This document shows positions 43,885-53,522 of a stretch of 64,000 bases of DNA, piece by piece (position 1 is the stretch's first letter; the number at the start of each line of letters is the position of its first letter). The translations under genes and the position numbers were made by a program. The notes beneath the pieces are model-generated. The model searched no databases. It worked only from the letters and a program-made list of their open reading frames with translations, and was not told the origin of the DNA. This DNA comes from Stutzerimonas urumqiensis. Its GTDB lineage: Bacteria; Pseudomonadota; Gammaproteobacteria; Pseudomonadales; Pseudomonadaceae. The stretch is taken from assembly GCF_003640395.1 (NCBI RefSeq), contig NZ_RBZQ01000011.1:37577-101576 (forward strand), written 5' to 3'.

Positions 43885-44685
43885 TCAGGCCCGGGCGGTC
43901 AGGCGGAACTGGCCGGGCGTCACGCCCGTGAAGCGGCGGAAGGTCGTGGTGAAATGCGCCTGGTCGTAGAAGCCCAGGCCAAGGGCGACGTCGGTCAGCG
44001 GCTCGTCATCGAGCAGGCGGCGCTTGGCCTCGCGCACGCGGCGCTGCAACAGCCAGGTGTGTGGCGGCACGCCGTAGGCCTGGCGGAAGGCGTCGATCAG
44101 GTGCCGCGGATGACGCTGGAACTGTTCGCCGAGGGTTTGCAGGCTGATCGCCTCGGCATAGTGCGCCTCAAGGTGCTCACGCACCGCCGCCACGGTACTG
44201 CCATCGCGGCGCGCCGCCGCCATCGGCCGCAACCCGCCATGTCGCACGAAGACCTGCTCCAGCAGCTCAAGCAGCCGGCTTTCCAGACTCAGCGGATCGT
44301 GTCGTTCGAATTCGCGCGCCAGCCCGGCAAGGCCGGCAGCCACGGCGCCATCGTCCGCGGGGTTCAGCTCGCGGAAGCCGCGGGGCAGTTGCTTGCGGCC
44401 GAGCAGCGTGGGCAGGCGCGACTCTTCGATGTACAGCATGCGATAGACCAGCCGCGGCGACTCGGCGTGGCCGGTGTGCGGCTCCTGCGGGTTCATCAGC
44501 GACAGCGTGCCGGCCGGTAGCGCATGCCGTGCGCCGCGGCACTGGTAGCCGCCCACGCCGTGCAGGATCGCGCCGATGGCGAAGGCGTCATGGCTGTGGC
44601 GGCCGAAGGGCTGGCCGGAAAAGTCGGCATGGAACAGCTCGACGCCCGGCAGCCAGGGGCGCGCCAGCAGCCGGTTGGCGTTCAC
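43885..44685 (-). CDS. AraC-family transcriptional regulator
   Basis: Regulator of 266 residues with an N-terminal cupin-like sensor (about 10-110; FGRHSHDAFAIGAI, PAGTLSLMNPQEPHTGHAES) and a C-terminal AraC/XylS pair of helix-turn-helix motifs (about 165-264; ISLQTLGEQFQRHPRHLIDAF and DVALGLGFYDQAHFTTTFRR, then GVTPGQFR). The start is GTG at 44683-44685, sharing bases with the stop of the SDR gene (GTGA). Regulators of this shape often sit beside LysE-type exporters and control them, so the gene downstream is the likely target. Confidence 0.88.
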   Translation of the reverse strand: MNANRLLARPWLPGVELFHADFSGQPFGRHSHDAFAIGAILHGVGGYQCRGARHALPAGTLSLMNPQEPHTGHAESPRLVYRMLYIEESRLPTLLGRKQLPRGFRELNPADDGAVAAGLAGLAREFERHDPLSLESRLLELLEQVFVRHGGLRPMAAARRDGSTVAAVREHLEAHYAEAISLQTLGEQFQRHPRHLIDAFRQAYGVPPHTWLLQRRVREAKRRLLDDEPLTDVALGLGFYDQAHFTTTFRRFTGVTPGQFRLTARA

Positions 44686-45536
44686 GCGAACGGCTCGCCC
44701 AGTGCGGCATAGCCGTCGCGGTAGCTCGGATACGCCGGCGCCCAGCCCAGCGCCCGCGCGCGCGCGTTGCTGCACCGCTTGCTGCCGGCGCGGCGGGTCA
44801 TCCGCTGCTCGGACCAGTGGGTGACGCCGAGGCGCTCGCGCAGCCAGTCGACCACCTCCGCCAGCGGTGCCGGGTCGTCATCCACGCCCAGGTAGCAATC
44901 GTCGAGCGCCTGGCCGCTGATCTCGGCCTGCAGCAGAAAGGCCAGCAGGCTGGCCGCGTCGTCGCGGTGGATGCGGTTGGCGTATTGCGGCGGATCGCGG
45001 TCGACCTGCAACCCCTCGCGCACCTGGTTCTGCAACCAGGGCCGATCCGGGTGGTACAGCCCGGCCATGCGCACCACGGTCGCCGGCAGGCCGCTGGCCA
45101 GCGCGCGACGCTCGGCCTCGAGCATCACCTGGCCGGTGTAGCCGCGCGGCTCGGTCGGCGACGATTCGTCCACCCACTCGCCCTCGTGCTGGCCGTAGAC
45201 GCCAGTGCTGGAGACGAACAGCAGCCGGCGTGGCCGCTGACCACGCTGCGCGAGCCAGCCGAGCACATGCTCGAGGCCCTCGACATAGGCCTCGCGGTAG
45301 CCGGACTCGTCATGCCGGTTGGCGGACGCGGCATAGACCAGGAAATCGACCCGCTGCGGCCAGTCCGCCGGGGCCTGCGCCTGACCCAGGTCGCCGGGCA
45401 GCGGCCGAATGGACTTCGGCAACCGCGACACGTCGCGGCGCAGCCCGTGCACCACCGCCCCCTGCGCCGCCAACCGCTCGCCGAGCCGGCACCCGAGATC
45501 ACCGCACCCGGCGATCACCACACAGCTTTCTCGCAT
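44682..45536 (-). CDS. NAD(P)-dependent epimerase/SDR-family protein (YeeZ-like)
   Basis: Extended SDR of 284 residues. The nucleotide-binding motif is at the N-terminus (VVIAGCGDLGCRLGERLAAQG), VSSTGVYG follows near residue 110, and the active-site region has YTGQVMLEAER in place of YxxxK, so catalysis may differ from classical SDRs. The family includes E. coli YeeZ, whose reaction is not established. The ATG at 45536 has AGAGG at a fitting distance; a GTG two codons upstream is less likely. It is divergent from oxyR and translationally coupled to the AraC gene. Confidence 0.82.
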   Translation of the reverse strand: MRESCVVIAGCGDLGCRLGERLAAQGAVVHGLRRDVSRLPKSIRPLPGDLGQAQAPADWPQRVDFLVYAASANRHDESGYREAYVEGLEHVLGWLAQRGQRPRRLLFVSSTGVYGQHEGEWVDESSPTEPRGYTGQVMLEAERRALASGLPATVVRMAGLYHPDRPWLQNQVREGLQVDRDPPQYANRIHRDDAASLLAFLLQAEISGQALDDCYLGVDDDPAPLAEVVDWLRERLGVTHWSEQRMTRRAGSKRCSNARARALGWAPAYPSYRDGYAALGEPFA

Positions 45537-45650
45537 CGACACGTCCTCTCTCGTTCGGCGCTGGCAGTCTAGCCCGAACCTGATCGTCTTCGCGGTTGGT
45601 TCAGGCGTCGGCAGGGGCTATGCTTCGCAGCAGTCTGATGGATAAACGCT

Positions 45651-46562
45651 ATGACCCTGACCGAACTGCGCTATATCGTCACCCTCGCCCAGGAACAGCA
45701 CTTCGGCCGCGCGGCCGAGCGCTGCCACGTCAGCCAACCGACCCTCTCGGTCGGGGTCAAGAAGCTCGAGGACGAGCTTGGCATCCTGATCTTCGAGCGC
45801 AGCAAGAGCGCGGTGCGCCTGACGCCGGTCGGCGAAGGCATCGTCACCCAGGCGCAGAAGGTGCTGGAGCAGGCCCAGAGCATTCGCGAGCTGGCCCAGG
45901 TCGGCAAGAACCAGCTGGCCACACCGCTGAAGGTCGGCGCCATCTATACCGTCGGGCCGTACATCTTTCCGCACCTGATCCCGCAGCTGCACCGTGTGGC
46001 GCCGGACATGCCGCTCTACATCGAAGAGAACTTCACCCACGTACTGCGCGACAAGCTGCGCACCGGCGAGCTGGACGCGATCATCGTCGCGCTGCCGTTC
46101 CAGGAAGCCGACGTGCTGACCAAGCCGCTGTACGACGAGCCCTTCTACGCCTTGATGCCGGCCGATCACCCTTGGACCAAGCGCGAGACCATCGACACCG
46201 AGATGCTCAACGACAAGAGCCTGCTGCTGCTCGGCGAAGGCCACTGCTTCCGCGATCAGGTGCTCGAGGCCTGCCCGACCACCAGCCGCCGCGGCGAAGC
46301 ATCGAGCCACACCACGGTGGAGTCCAGCTCACTGGAAACCATCCGTCACATGGTCGCGTCCGGCCTTGGCGTGTCGATCCTGCCGCTGTCGGCGGTCGAC
46401 AGCCATCACTACGCGCCCGGCGTGATCGAAGTGCGGCCGCTGACGCCGCCGGCGCCCTACCGCACCGTCGCCATCGCCTGGCGGGCCAGCTTCCCGAGGC
46501 CGAAGGCCATCGAGGTGCTGTCGGATTCCATCCGCCTGTGCTCGGTCGGCAAGCCCAACTGA
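45651..46562 (+). CDS. oxyR: Hydrogen-peroxide regulator OxyR
   Basis: LysR-type regulator of 303 residues that senses peroxide and activates antioxidant genes. The N-terminal helix-turn-helix is TLTELRYIVTLAQEQHFGRAAERCHVSQPTLSVGVKKLE in outline (about 2-40). The redox cysteines are C199 and C208 in GEGHCFRDQVLEACP, at the same numbers as in E. coli OxyR, so disulphide switching should be conserved. recG follows after 34 bp, as in other pseudomonads where the two share a message. Confidence 0.96.
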   Translation: MTLTELRYIVTLAQEQHFGRAAERCHVSQPTLSVGVKKLEDELGILIFERSKSAVRLTPVGEGIVTQAQKVLEQAQSIRELAQVGKNQLATPLKVGAIYTVGPYIFPHLIPQLHRVAPDMPLYIEENFTHVLRDKLRTGELDAIIVALPFQEADVLTKPLYDEPFYALMPADHPWTKRETIDTEMLNDKSLLLLGEGHCFRDQVLEACPTTSRRGEASSHTTVESSSLETIRHMVASGLGVSILPLSAVDSHHYAPGVIEVRPLTPPAPYRTVAIAWRASFPRPKAIEVLSDSIRLCSVGKPN

Positions 46563-46596
46563 CCGCCGCGCCGACCGCCGACAGGAATCGCCAGGC

Positions 46597-48672
46597 ATGA
46601 CCGAGCTGGCCGCCGTCCCGGTGACCGCGCTCAAGGGCGTGGGCGCCGCCCTGGCCGAGAAACTCGCCAAGGTGGGGCTGGAAACGCTGCAAGACGTGCT
46701 CTTCCACCTGCCGTTGCGCTACCAGGACCGCACCCGCATCGTGCCGATCGGCAGCCTGCGACCGGGGCAGGACGCGGTGATCGAAGGCGTGGTGGCCGGC
46801 GCCGACGTCGTCATGGGTCGGCGGCGCAGCCTGCTGGTACGGCTGCAGGACGGCAGCGGCACGCTGAGCCTGCGCTTCTACCACTTCAGCCAGGCGCAGA
46901 AGGACGCCCTCAAGCGCGGCACCCAGTTGCGCTGCTACGGCGAGGCGCGACCGGGCGCCTCGGGGCTGGAGATCTACCACCCCGAATACCGCGCGCTGGA
47001 CGCCACCGAGGCCGTGCCGGTCGAACAGACGCTGACACCCATCTACCCGACCACCGAAGGGCTGACTCAACAGCGCCTGCGCCAGCTCACCAGCCAGGCG
47101 CTGGCGCGGCTCGGCCCGCACAGCCTGCCGGACTGGCTACCGGCCGAGCTGGCCCGCGACTACCGGCTCGGCAAACTGGACGACGCCATCCGCTACCTGC
47201 ACCGCCCACCGGCCGACGCCGACCTGGACGAACTCGCCGAAGGCCGCCACTGGGCGCAGCACCGGCTGGCCTTCGAAGAACTGCTGACGCACCAGCTCTC
47301 GCTGCAGAAGCTGCGCGAGAGCGTGCGCTGCCAGCAGGCACCGCGCCTGCCGGTCGCCAGGCGCCTGCCGCAGCAGTACCTGATCAACCTCGGTTTCCAG
47401 CCGACCGGCGCGCAGCAGCGGGTCGGCGCGGAGATCGCCTACGACCTGTCGCAACCCGAGCCCATGCTGCGCCTGGTGCAGGGCGACGTCGGCGCCGGCA
47501 AGACGGTGGTCGCCGCCCTCGCCGCCTTGCAGGCGCTGGAAGCCGGCTATCAGGTCGCGCTGATGGCGCCGACCGAGATCCTCGCCGAACAGCACTACCT
47601 GACCTTCTGTAAATGGCTCGAGCCGCTCGGCATCGAGGTCGCCTGGCTGGCCGGCAAGCTCAAGGGCAAGGCCCGGGCCACGGCGCTGGAGAAGATCGCC
47701 GGCGGTTGCCCGATGGTGGTCGGTACCCATGCGCTGTTCCAGGACGAGGTGAAATTCGCCCGCCTTGCGCTGGTGATCATCGACGAGCAGCACCGCTTCG
47801 GCGTCCAGCAGCGCCTTGCCTTGCGGCAGAAAGGCATCGACGGCCGCCTGTGCCCGCACCAGCTGATCATGACCGCCACGCCGATTCCCCGGACGCTCGC
47901 CATGAGCGCCTACGCCGACCTCGACACTTCCATCCTCGACGAACTGCCGCCCGGACGAACGCCGGTCAATACCGTGCTGGTGGCCGACAGCCGCCGCTTC
48001 GAGGTGATCGAGCGGGTGCGCTCGGCCTGCGCCGAAGGGCGGCAGGCGTACTGGGTGTGCACGCTGATCGAGGAGTCCGAGGAGCTGACGTGCCAGGCGG
48101 CGCAGAGCACCTACGAGGACCTCTCCGCCGCCCTCGTCGGGCTGCGCGTCGGGCTCATCCACGGGCGCATGAAGCCGGCCGAGAAGGCGGCGGTGATGGC
48201 TGAATTCAAGGAGGGCCTGCTGCAACTGCTGGTCGCCACCACGGTGATCGAGGTCGGCGTCGACGTGCCCAACGCCAGCCTGATGATCATCGAGAACCCC
48301 GAGCGCCTCGGCCTGGCCCAGCTGCACCAGCTGCGCGGGCGCGTCGGACGCGGCAGCGCAGCGAGCCACTGCGTGCTGCTCTACCACCCGCCGCTGTCGC
48401 AAATCGGCCGCGAGCGCCTGGCGATCATGCGCGAAACCTGCGACGGCTTCGTCATCGCCGAGAAGGACCTGGAGCTGCGCGGCCCCGGCGAGATGCTCGG
48501 CGTGCGCCAGACCGGCCTGTTGCAGTTCAAGGTCGCCGACCTGATGCGCGACGCCGACCTGCTGCCGGCCGTGCGCGACGCGGCGCAGACGCTGCTGGCG
48601 CGCTGGCCGGACCACGTCAGCCCGCTGCTGCACCGCTGGCTGCGGCACGGCCAGCAGTACGGACAGGTCTGA
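46597..48672 (+). CDS. recG: ATP-dependent DNA helicase RecG
   Basis: Branch-migration helicase of 691 residues for fork reversal and recombination repair. It has an N-terminal wedge/OB-fold domain (about 1-200; PLRYQDRT, GSLRPGQDAVIEG), Walker A GDVGAGKTVVA (about 297), the DEQH box VIIDEQHRFGVQQR, motif III TATPIPRTLAM, and C-terminal motifs VGVDVPNASLMII and QLRGRVGRG. The length matches the family (about 690). It is the second gene of the oxyR-recG unit, which links DNA repair to peroxide response. Confidence 0.97.
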   Translation: MTELAAVPVTALKGVGAALAEKLAKVGLETLQDVLFHLPLRYQDRTRIVPIGSLRPGQDAVIEGVVAGADVVMGRRRSLLVRLQDGSGTLSLRFYHFSQAQKDALKRGTQLRCYGEARPGASGLEIYHPEYRALDATEAVPVEQTLTPIYPTTEGLTQQRLRQLTSQALARLGPHSLPDWLPAELARDYRLGKLDDAIRYLHRPPADADLDELAEGRHWAQHRLAFEELLTHQLSLQKLRESVRCQQAPRLPVARRLPQQYLINLGFQPTGAQQRVGAEIAYDLSQPEPMLRLVQGDVGAGKTVVAALAALQALEAGYQVALMAPTEILAEQHYLTFCKWLEPLGIEVAWLAGKLKGKARATALEKIAGGCPMVVGTHALFQDEVKFARLALVIIDEQHRFGVQQRLALRQKGIDGRLCPHQLIMTATPIPRTLAMSAYADLDTSILDELPPGRTPVNTVLVADSRRFEVIERVRSACAEGRQAYWVCTLIEESEELTCQAAQSTYEDLSAALVGLRVGLIHGRMKPAEKAAVMAEFKEGLLQLLVATTVIEVGVDVPNASLMIIENPERLGLAQLHQLRGRVGRGSAASHCVLLYHPPLSQIGRERLAIMRETCDGFVIAEKDLELRGPGEMLGVRQTGLLQFKVADLMRDADLLPAVRDAAQTLLARWPDHVSPLLHRWLRHGQQYGQV

Positions 48673-48748
48673 CGGGACGACCGGTTGTTGCCTACCCCCG
48701 CGGGCGCTGTGGTTATACTGCCGGCACGTCTCTGCCGGACCCTCGCCG

Positions 48749-50152
48749 ATGAATCTCGCCACCGATAGCGCTGTACACCCCGAGCTGCCGCCCCTCGTTG
48801 CCCAACTGCTCGACAAGCAAGGCCTGAGCTACCAGTTGCACACCACCCCCGATGCGTTTCCGGCGGCCCGCCGTGTGCAGGCGGTGCTGCTCGACGACCT
48901 GATCGGCCCGCTGCTGGTGCTCTTCGGCCAGGACCGGCTGCTGGGCCTGCCACGGCTCTCCGAGCTGACCGGCCGGGACCTGTCGGCGGTCGTGCCCGAG
49001 CGGCTGCATCGGATGCTCGACAGCCACGGCTATGGCGCTCTACCGGGGCTGGCGCCGCTGATCAGCGCGCCCTGCCTGTACGACGACCACCTGCTGCAAC
49101 AGGGCAGCCTGCTGGTGGCGTCGGGCCAGCCGGGCCTTTGGGTGGAGATCTCCGCCGATGCCTTCAAAAGCCTGCTGAGCAAGGCCAGCGCCGGCCAGTT
49201 CGCCCAGCCGCTGGCGCAGATCCGCCCGAACCTGGACCGCCCGGGCGATGACCGCGCGGAAATCACCCAGGCGGTGCAGGCCTTCACCGCGCGGCGCATC
49301 CAGCAGCGCCTGGAAGAGACCATCGAGATTCCACCGCTGCCGCAATCGGCGCAACGCATCATCAAGCTGCGGGTCAACCCGGATGCGACGGTCGAGGACA
49401 TCACCGGCGTGGTCGAGACCGACCCGGCGCTGGCCGCACAGGTGGTGAGCTGGGCGGCCTCGCCCTACTACGCCGCACCCGGCAAGATCCGTTCGGTGGA
49501 GGACGCCATCGTCCGCGTGCTGGGCTTCGACCTGGTGATCAACCTGGCGCTGGGCCTGGCCCTCGGCAAGACGCTGAGCCTGCCCAAGGACAAGCCCCAG
49601 CAGGCCACGCCCTACTGGCAGCAGGCGATCTACACCGCCGCGGTGATCGAAGGGCTGGCGCGGGCCATTCCGCGCGAGCAGCGCCCGGAAATCGGCCTCG
49701 CCTACCTCGCCGGCCTGCTGCACAACTTCGGCTACCTGGTGCTGGCGCACGTGTTTCCGCCGCACTTCTCGCTGATCTGCCGGCATCTGGAAATCAACCC
49801 GCACGTCGACCACAGCCACGTGGAGCAGCACCTGCTCGGCATCACCCGCGAACAGATCGGCGCCTGGCTGATGCGCTACTGGGGCATGCCGGAGGAGCTG
49901 GCCGCCGCCCTGCGCTTCCAGCAGGACCCGGACTACGCCGGCGAACATGCGGCCTACGCCAACCTCGTCTGCCTCGCGGTGCGCCTGCTGCGCAATGCGG
50001 GCATCGGGTCGGGCCCGGAGGAAGAGATTCCGCAGGCCCTGTTCGATCGCCTGTCGCTGCCCCGCGAACGCGCCGAAGCGGCGCTCGCCAAGGTGCTGGA
50101 CGCCGAGGCGGCGCTGCGCGAACTCGCCTCGCAATACCAGATCGGCGGCTGA
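48749..50152 (+). CDS. YbaK-type deacylase fused to HDOD domain
   Basis: Two-domain cytoplasmic protein of 467 residues. The N-terminal part (about 15-155) has the YbaK/ProX editing fold, seen as DDLIGPLLVLFGQDRLLGLPRLSELTG-like spacing and LAPLISAPCLYDDHLLQQGSLLVASG. The C-terminal part (about 170-440) is an HDOD signalling domain with IPPLPQSAQRIIKLRVNPDATVEDI, VVSWAASPYYAAPGKIRSVEDAIVRVLGF and GLLHNFGYLV. HDOD proteins are linked to signalling and biofilm; whether the YbaK part still hydrolyses mischarged tRNA is unknown. It lies 76 bp after recG; TATACT at 48714-48719 may be the -10 of its own promoter, but no well-spaced -35 is visible. Confidence 0.85.
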   Translation: MNLATDSAVHPELPPLVAQLLDKQGLSYQLHTTPDAFPAARRVQAVLLDDLIGPLLVLFGQDRLLGLPRLSELTGRDLSAVVPERLHRMLDSHGYGALPGLAPLISAPCLYDDHLLQQGSLLVASGQPGLWVEISADAFKSLLSKASAGQFAQPLAQIRPNLDRPGDDRAEITQAVQAFTARRIQQRLEETIEIPPLPQSAQRIIKLRVNPDATVEDITGVVETDPALAAQVVSWAASPYYAAPGKIRSVEDAIVRVLGFDLVINLALGLALGKTLSLPKDKPQQATPYWQQAIYTAAVIEGLARAIPREQRPEIGLAYLAGLLHNFGYLVLAHVFPPHFSLICRHLEINPHVDHSHVEQHLLGITREQIGAWLMRYWGMPEELAAALRFQQDPDYAGEHAAYANLVCLAVRLLRNAGIGSGPEEEIPQALFDRLSLPRERAEAALAKVLDAEAALRELASQYQIGG

Positions 50153-50168
50153 TCGCCGCCGCCAGGCC

Positions 50169-51239
50169 TCAGCCTTCGGAGCTTGGCGCCGCCCGCCCGG
50201 GTTGCGCCGGCGCCGCGAACAGCCGCTTGAGCTTCATCGCCGGCGCTTCGATCAGGTGCCACGACGCCACCGCCAGGATCAGCGTCGGCACGAAGCTCAC
50301 CAGCGCCAGCGTGGCGATGCCGGTATCCGGCCCCAGCAGGTACATCGTCAGCTGCTGGAACGGGAAGGCGTAGATGTACAGCCCGTAGGAAAAATCCCCG
50401 TGCTTGCCGAACCTGGACACCCAGGGCAGCGGCGCGTACGCCAGGTAGATCACCAGGTACGGCAGCGCGATGCAGTACAGCACCGAGCCCAGGAACGTCT
50501 GAAAGGTCATCAGCAGCGAGGCGAACAGGAGCGCGGCGATCCACCCGCGCCACGGGATGGCGTCGCGGTAGAGGTAAAGCGCCGCACCCGAGTAGTACAG
50601 GAGCCCCAGCTTGAAGATGTGCTCGATGAAGAAGGATTCGATGCCGAACCGATCGAGCGCCCAGAAGTGCCCGACCGCCAGCCCCACGATCGGCAGGAAG
50701 ATCAGCCCCCGCCGCAGAAAGCCCACCAGCCCCAGCGCCATCACGCCCATGTACATCAACACTTCCAGCGGCAGCGTCCACAGCGAGCCGTTGACCACAT
50801 CCGGGTAGACGTTGTGGCTGAACACGCCGGGCAGCTCGTAGGTGGTGATCAGCGCGATGTTCTTCAGATAGTCCCAGGTCAGGGGCGATGAGAGATAGCC
50901 GTCCAGCGACCGGGTCGTGACCAGCGGCCCGAGAACGAAGGTCGACAGCAGCACCGCGACGATCAGCGCGGGGAAGATGCGCAGCGCCCGCTTGAGCAGG
51001 AAGCTGCCCGGCGAGCGGCTGTTCAGGTACGAGGCGGTGATCAGGTAGCCGCTGATCACGAAGAAGATACCCACCGCGATACCACCACCCTTCTCGTAGC
51101 CGGTGAGCACCGTCAGCGGCTCGTCCATCTTGCGCCCGACCAGCGGGTAGCAATGCGCGAAGAGCACCAGTGCGGCGGCGAAGAAGCGGAGGAAGTCGAA
51201 GTTGTTCTCGCGGGTATGGAAGGATCCGGTGGCGTGCAT
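50169..51239 (-). CDS. Acyltransferase family 3 membrane protein (OafA-like)
   Basis: Integral membrane acyltransferase of 356 residues with about ten hydrophobic segments. The family N-terminus is visible (NNFDFLRFFAAALVLFAHCYPL, with the conserved histidine) along with ISGYLITAS and GSLWTLPLEVLMY. It probably acetylates or otherwise acylates a surface glycan. The ATG at 51239 has AGGGAG seven bases upstream, better than a GTG two codons earlier. It is convergent with the YbaK-HDOD gene (16 bp between stops). No polysaccharide genes are nearby, so the acceptor is unknown. Confidence 0.85.
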   Translation of the reverse strand: MHATGSFHTRENNFDFLRFFAAALVLFAHCYPLVGRKMDEPLTVLTGYEKGGGIAVGIFFVISGYLITASYLNSRSPGSFLLKRALRIFPALIVAVLLSTFVLGPLVTTRSLDGYLSSPLTWDYLKNIALITTYELPGVFSHNVYPDVVNGSLWTLPLEVLMYMGVMALGLVGFLRRGLIFLPIVGLAVGHFWALDRFGIESFFIEHIFKLGLLYYSGAALYLYRDAIPWRGWIAALLFASLLMTFQTFLGSVLYCIALPYLVIYLAYAPLPWVSRFGKHGDFSYGLYIYAFPFQQLTMYLLGPDTGIATLALVSFVPTLILAVASWHLIEAPAMKLKRLFAAPAQPGRAAPSSEG

Positions 51240-51428
51240 TGTCACTCCCTTGGCAGGTGGCGTCGCTCGCGCAGGTGTTCCCTAGCGGCGAACGAGCGGG
51301 GCGGCGGCGGCCGTTCCCTGGTGGCCCGGCTGGTTTCCGGTACGCCCTTTGTCCTGCATCGGGAGCAAAAATTCCCCGGCTGGCCGCCATCCATCCGGCT
51401 CGCTGGTCATTCGCAGACGATCGGACCA

Positions 51429-51444
51429 CTGTACGCATGAACAG
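51429..51444 (+). promoter_or_regulatory. LexA (SOS) box
   Basis: CTGTACGCATGAACAG is a perfect CTGT-N8-ACAG operator. It lies 17 bp before the ATG at 51461 and covers an alternative ATG at 51437. In P. aeruginosa the orthologous radical SAM gene (PA0069 type) is, as I recall, a LexA-regulon member. Confidence 0.8.
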
Positions 51445-51460
51445 TATTCGAGCCTTGCCC

Positions 51461-52525
51461 ATGCCCATCCAGAACCCCACGCCGCGCGGTCGCGGGACTG
51501 CCGCCAACCCCCACAACCGCTTCGCGCCCACCTGCAGCGAAGCCTATGACGATGGCTGGGAACAGGACGTGCCGCCGACCCGCGCCACCGAGGTTCGCCT
51601 CGAACAGGCCAAGACGGTGCTCACCCGCAACCAGTCGCCGGACGTCGGCTTCGACCGTTCGGTGAACCCTTACCGCGGCTGCGAGCACGGCTGCATCTAT
51701 TGCTTCGCCCGGCCGAGTCACGCCTATTGGGACCTGTCACCGGGCATCGATTTCGAGACGCGGCTGATCGCCAAGACCAACCTGGCCGAGCGCCTGGAGC
51801 AGGAGCTGTCCAAACCGGGCTATGTGCCGCAACCGCTGGCCCTGGGCGTGAACACCGATGCCTACCAGCCGCTCGAGCGCGAGCAGCGCCTCACCCGCCA
51901 GGCGCTGGACATCCTGCTGCGCTTCCGGCACCCGGTACACATCATCACCAAGAGCTCGCTGGTGCTGCGCGATCTCGATCTGCTGGTGCCGCTGGCCGAG
52001 CAACGGCTGGTCAGCGTCTCGCTGTCGCTGACCACGCTGGACGACGAACTCAAGCGCATCATGGAACCGCGCGCCGCCTCCCCCTCGGCGCGCCTGCGCA
52101 CGCTGAAGACGCTGCATGAGTCCGGCGTGCCGGTGAGCGTGATGTGCGCGCCGATGATCCCGATGATCAACGACATGGAGCTCGAGTCGCTGCTCCAAGC
52201 CGGGCGGGACGCCGGCGCGCGCTCGGCCGGCTACGTGCTGTTGCGATTGCCGCATGAAGTGGCGCCGCTGTTCGAGGGCTGGCTGGCCGAGCATTTCCCG
52301 CAGCGTGCCGAGCACGTGATGAGCCTGGTGCGCCAGTCGCGCGGCGGCAAGGCCTACGACAGCACCTTCGGCAGCCGCATGCGCGGCGAGGGGTTGTTCG
52401 CCGACCTGCTGGCACAGCGCTTCAAGCTGGCGTGCAAACGACTGGGCTTCAACCGTCGTGAAGAACATTTCGGGCTGGACTGTTCCCGCTTCGCCCCGCC
52501 AGGCCAACAGATGGCCCTGCTGTAG
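51461..52525 (+). CDS. PA0069-type radical SAM protein (SplB-like)
   Basis: Radical SAM protein of 354 residues. The [4Fe-4S] cluster motif is CxxxCxxC at C74, C78 and C81 in YRGCEHGCIYCFARPSH. The downstream segments LALGVNTDAYQPLERE and LVSVSLSLTT are typical of the spore photoproduct lyase-like group, and DNA repair or nucleotide chemistry is a reasonable guess but not shown. The start at 51461 is chosen because the LexA box covers the earlier in-frame ATG (51437). SOS control supports a role in the DNA damage response. It stands alone between divergent and downstream neighbours. Confidence 0.85.
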   Translation: MPIQNPTPRGRGTAANPHNRFAPTCSEAYDDGWEQDVPPTRATEVRLEQAKTVLTRNQSPDVGFDRSVNPYRGCEHGCIYCFARPSHAYWDLSPGIDFETRLIAKTNLAERLEQELSKPGYVPQPLALGVNTDAYQPLEREQRLTRQALDILLRFRHPVHIITKSSLVLRDLDLLVPLAEQRLVSVSLSLTTLDDELKRIMEPRAASPSARLRTLKTLHESGVPVSVMCAPMIPMINDMELESLLQAGRDAGARSAGYVLLRLPHEVAPLFEGWLAEHFPQRAEHVMSLVRQSRGGKAYDSTFGSRMRGEGLFADLLAQRFKLACKRLGFNRREEHFGLDCSRFAPPGQQMALL

Positions 52526-52690
52526 TGGCCAGGCGGGCTGGCCATGGGATGGCGCCAAGCCGCGTCCTAGAGCCATTTGTAAGCTTAGGTTAATGTCCGC
52601 CCACTAGGTTGAACTCGGCGTGACCACAGGGTCACAACTGCGCCGACGGCCCTGCATCGTCGGCTGGCTCACTTCGATGGAGGAACACCG

Positions 52691-53419
52691 ATGTCCAACA
52701 CTGGCCCCCTGCCCGGTCCTGACGAAAACACCCAGGAATCCGCCGACACCGCCCTGCGGCACATCGTCGATGGCTTCCTGCGGTTTCGTCAGGACATCTT
52801 CCCGACCCAGGAAGCGCTGTTCAAACGCCTGGCCAATGCGCAGAACCCGCGTGCGATGTTCATCACCTGCGCCGATTCGCGCATCGTTCCCGAGCTGATC
52901 ACCCAGAGTTCGCCGGGCGATCTGTTCGTCACCCGCAACGTGGGCAACGTGGTGCCGCCCTACGGCCAGATGAACGGTGGCGTCTCCACCGCCATCGAGT
53001 TCGCGGTGATGGCCCTCGGCGTGCAGCACATCATCATCTGCGGCCATTCCGACTGCGGCGCGATGAAGGCGGTGATGAATCCCGAGACGCTGGAGCGCAT
53101 GCCCACCGTCAAGGCCTGGCTGACCCACGCGGAAGTGGCGAAGAAAGTGGTCGCCGAGAACTGCCCCTGCGGTGCGGCCCATGACACCCTCGGCGTGCTG
53201 ACCGAAGAAAACGTCGTCGCCCAGCTCGATCACCTGCGCACCCACCCCTCCGTCGCCGCACGCCTGGCCAGCGGCCAGCTGTTCATCCACGGCTGGGTCT
53301 ACGACATCGAAACCTGCGAGATCCGCGCCTATGACGCGGACACCGGCGGCTTCCGCCCGATTTCGCAGGACGCGCCGCTGCCGATGGCCACGCCCAAGCC
53401 GCGCTACAGCCCACGCTGA
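52691..53419 (+). CDS. Beta-class carbonic anhydrase
   Basis: Zinc enzyme of 242 residues interconverting CO2 and bicarbonate. Zinc ligands are C60, H119 and C122 (FITCADSRIVPE and CGHSDCGAMKA), with the catalytic dyad D62-R64. The C-terminal segment HGWVYDIETCEIRAYD is typical. GGAGG precedes the ATG. Its gene is followed by the remains of a SulP permease; carbonic anhydrase-SulP pairs are common bicarbonate uptake modules, so here the enzyme has probably lost its transport partner. Confidence 0.95.
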   Translation: MSNTGPLPGPDENTQESADTALRHIVDGFLRFRQDIFPTQEALFKRLANAQNPRAMFITCADSRIVPELITQSSPGDLFVTRNVGNVVPPYGQMNGGVSTAIEFAVMALGVQHIIICGHSDCGAMKAVMNPETLERMPTVKAWLTHAEVAKKVVAENCPCGAAHDTLGVLTEENVVAQLDHLRTHPSVAARLASGQLFIHGWVYDIETCEIRAYDADTGGFRPISQDAPLPMATPKPRYSPR

Positions 53420-53522
53420 CCGCCACCGCGGCGCGCTGAGTCGCCGCGCCCGCTCGTAGATACCGGGACGGCGCAAACCGCGCTGAAGGCCGCGCTCGCC
53501 CCGAAAAACGTGGAGACCTCGC

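Noticed and set aside
51170..51460. Upstream extension of the radical SAM gene
   Set aside because: Extra residues are not typical of the family, and the LexA box covers the ATG at 51437.
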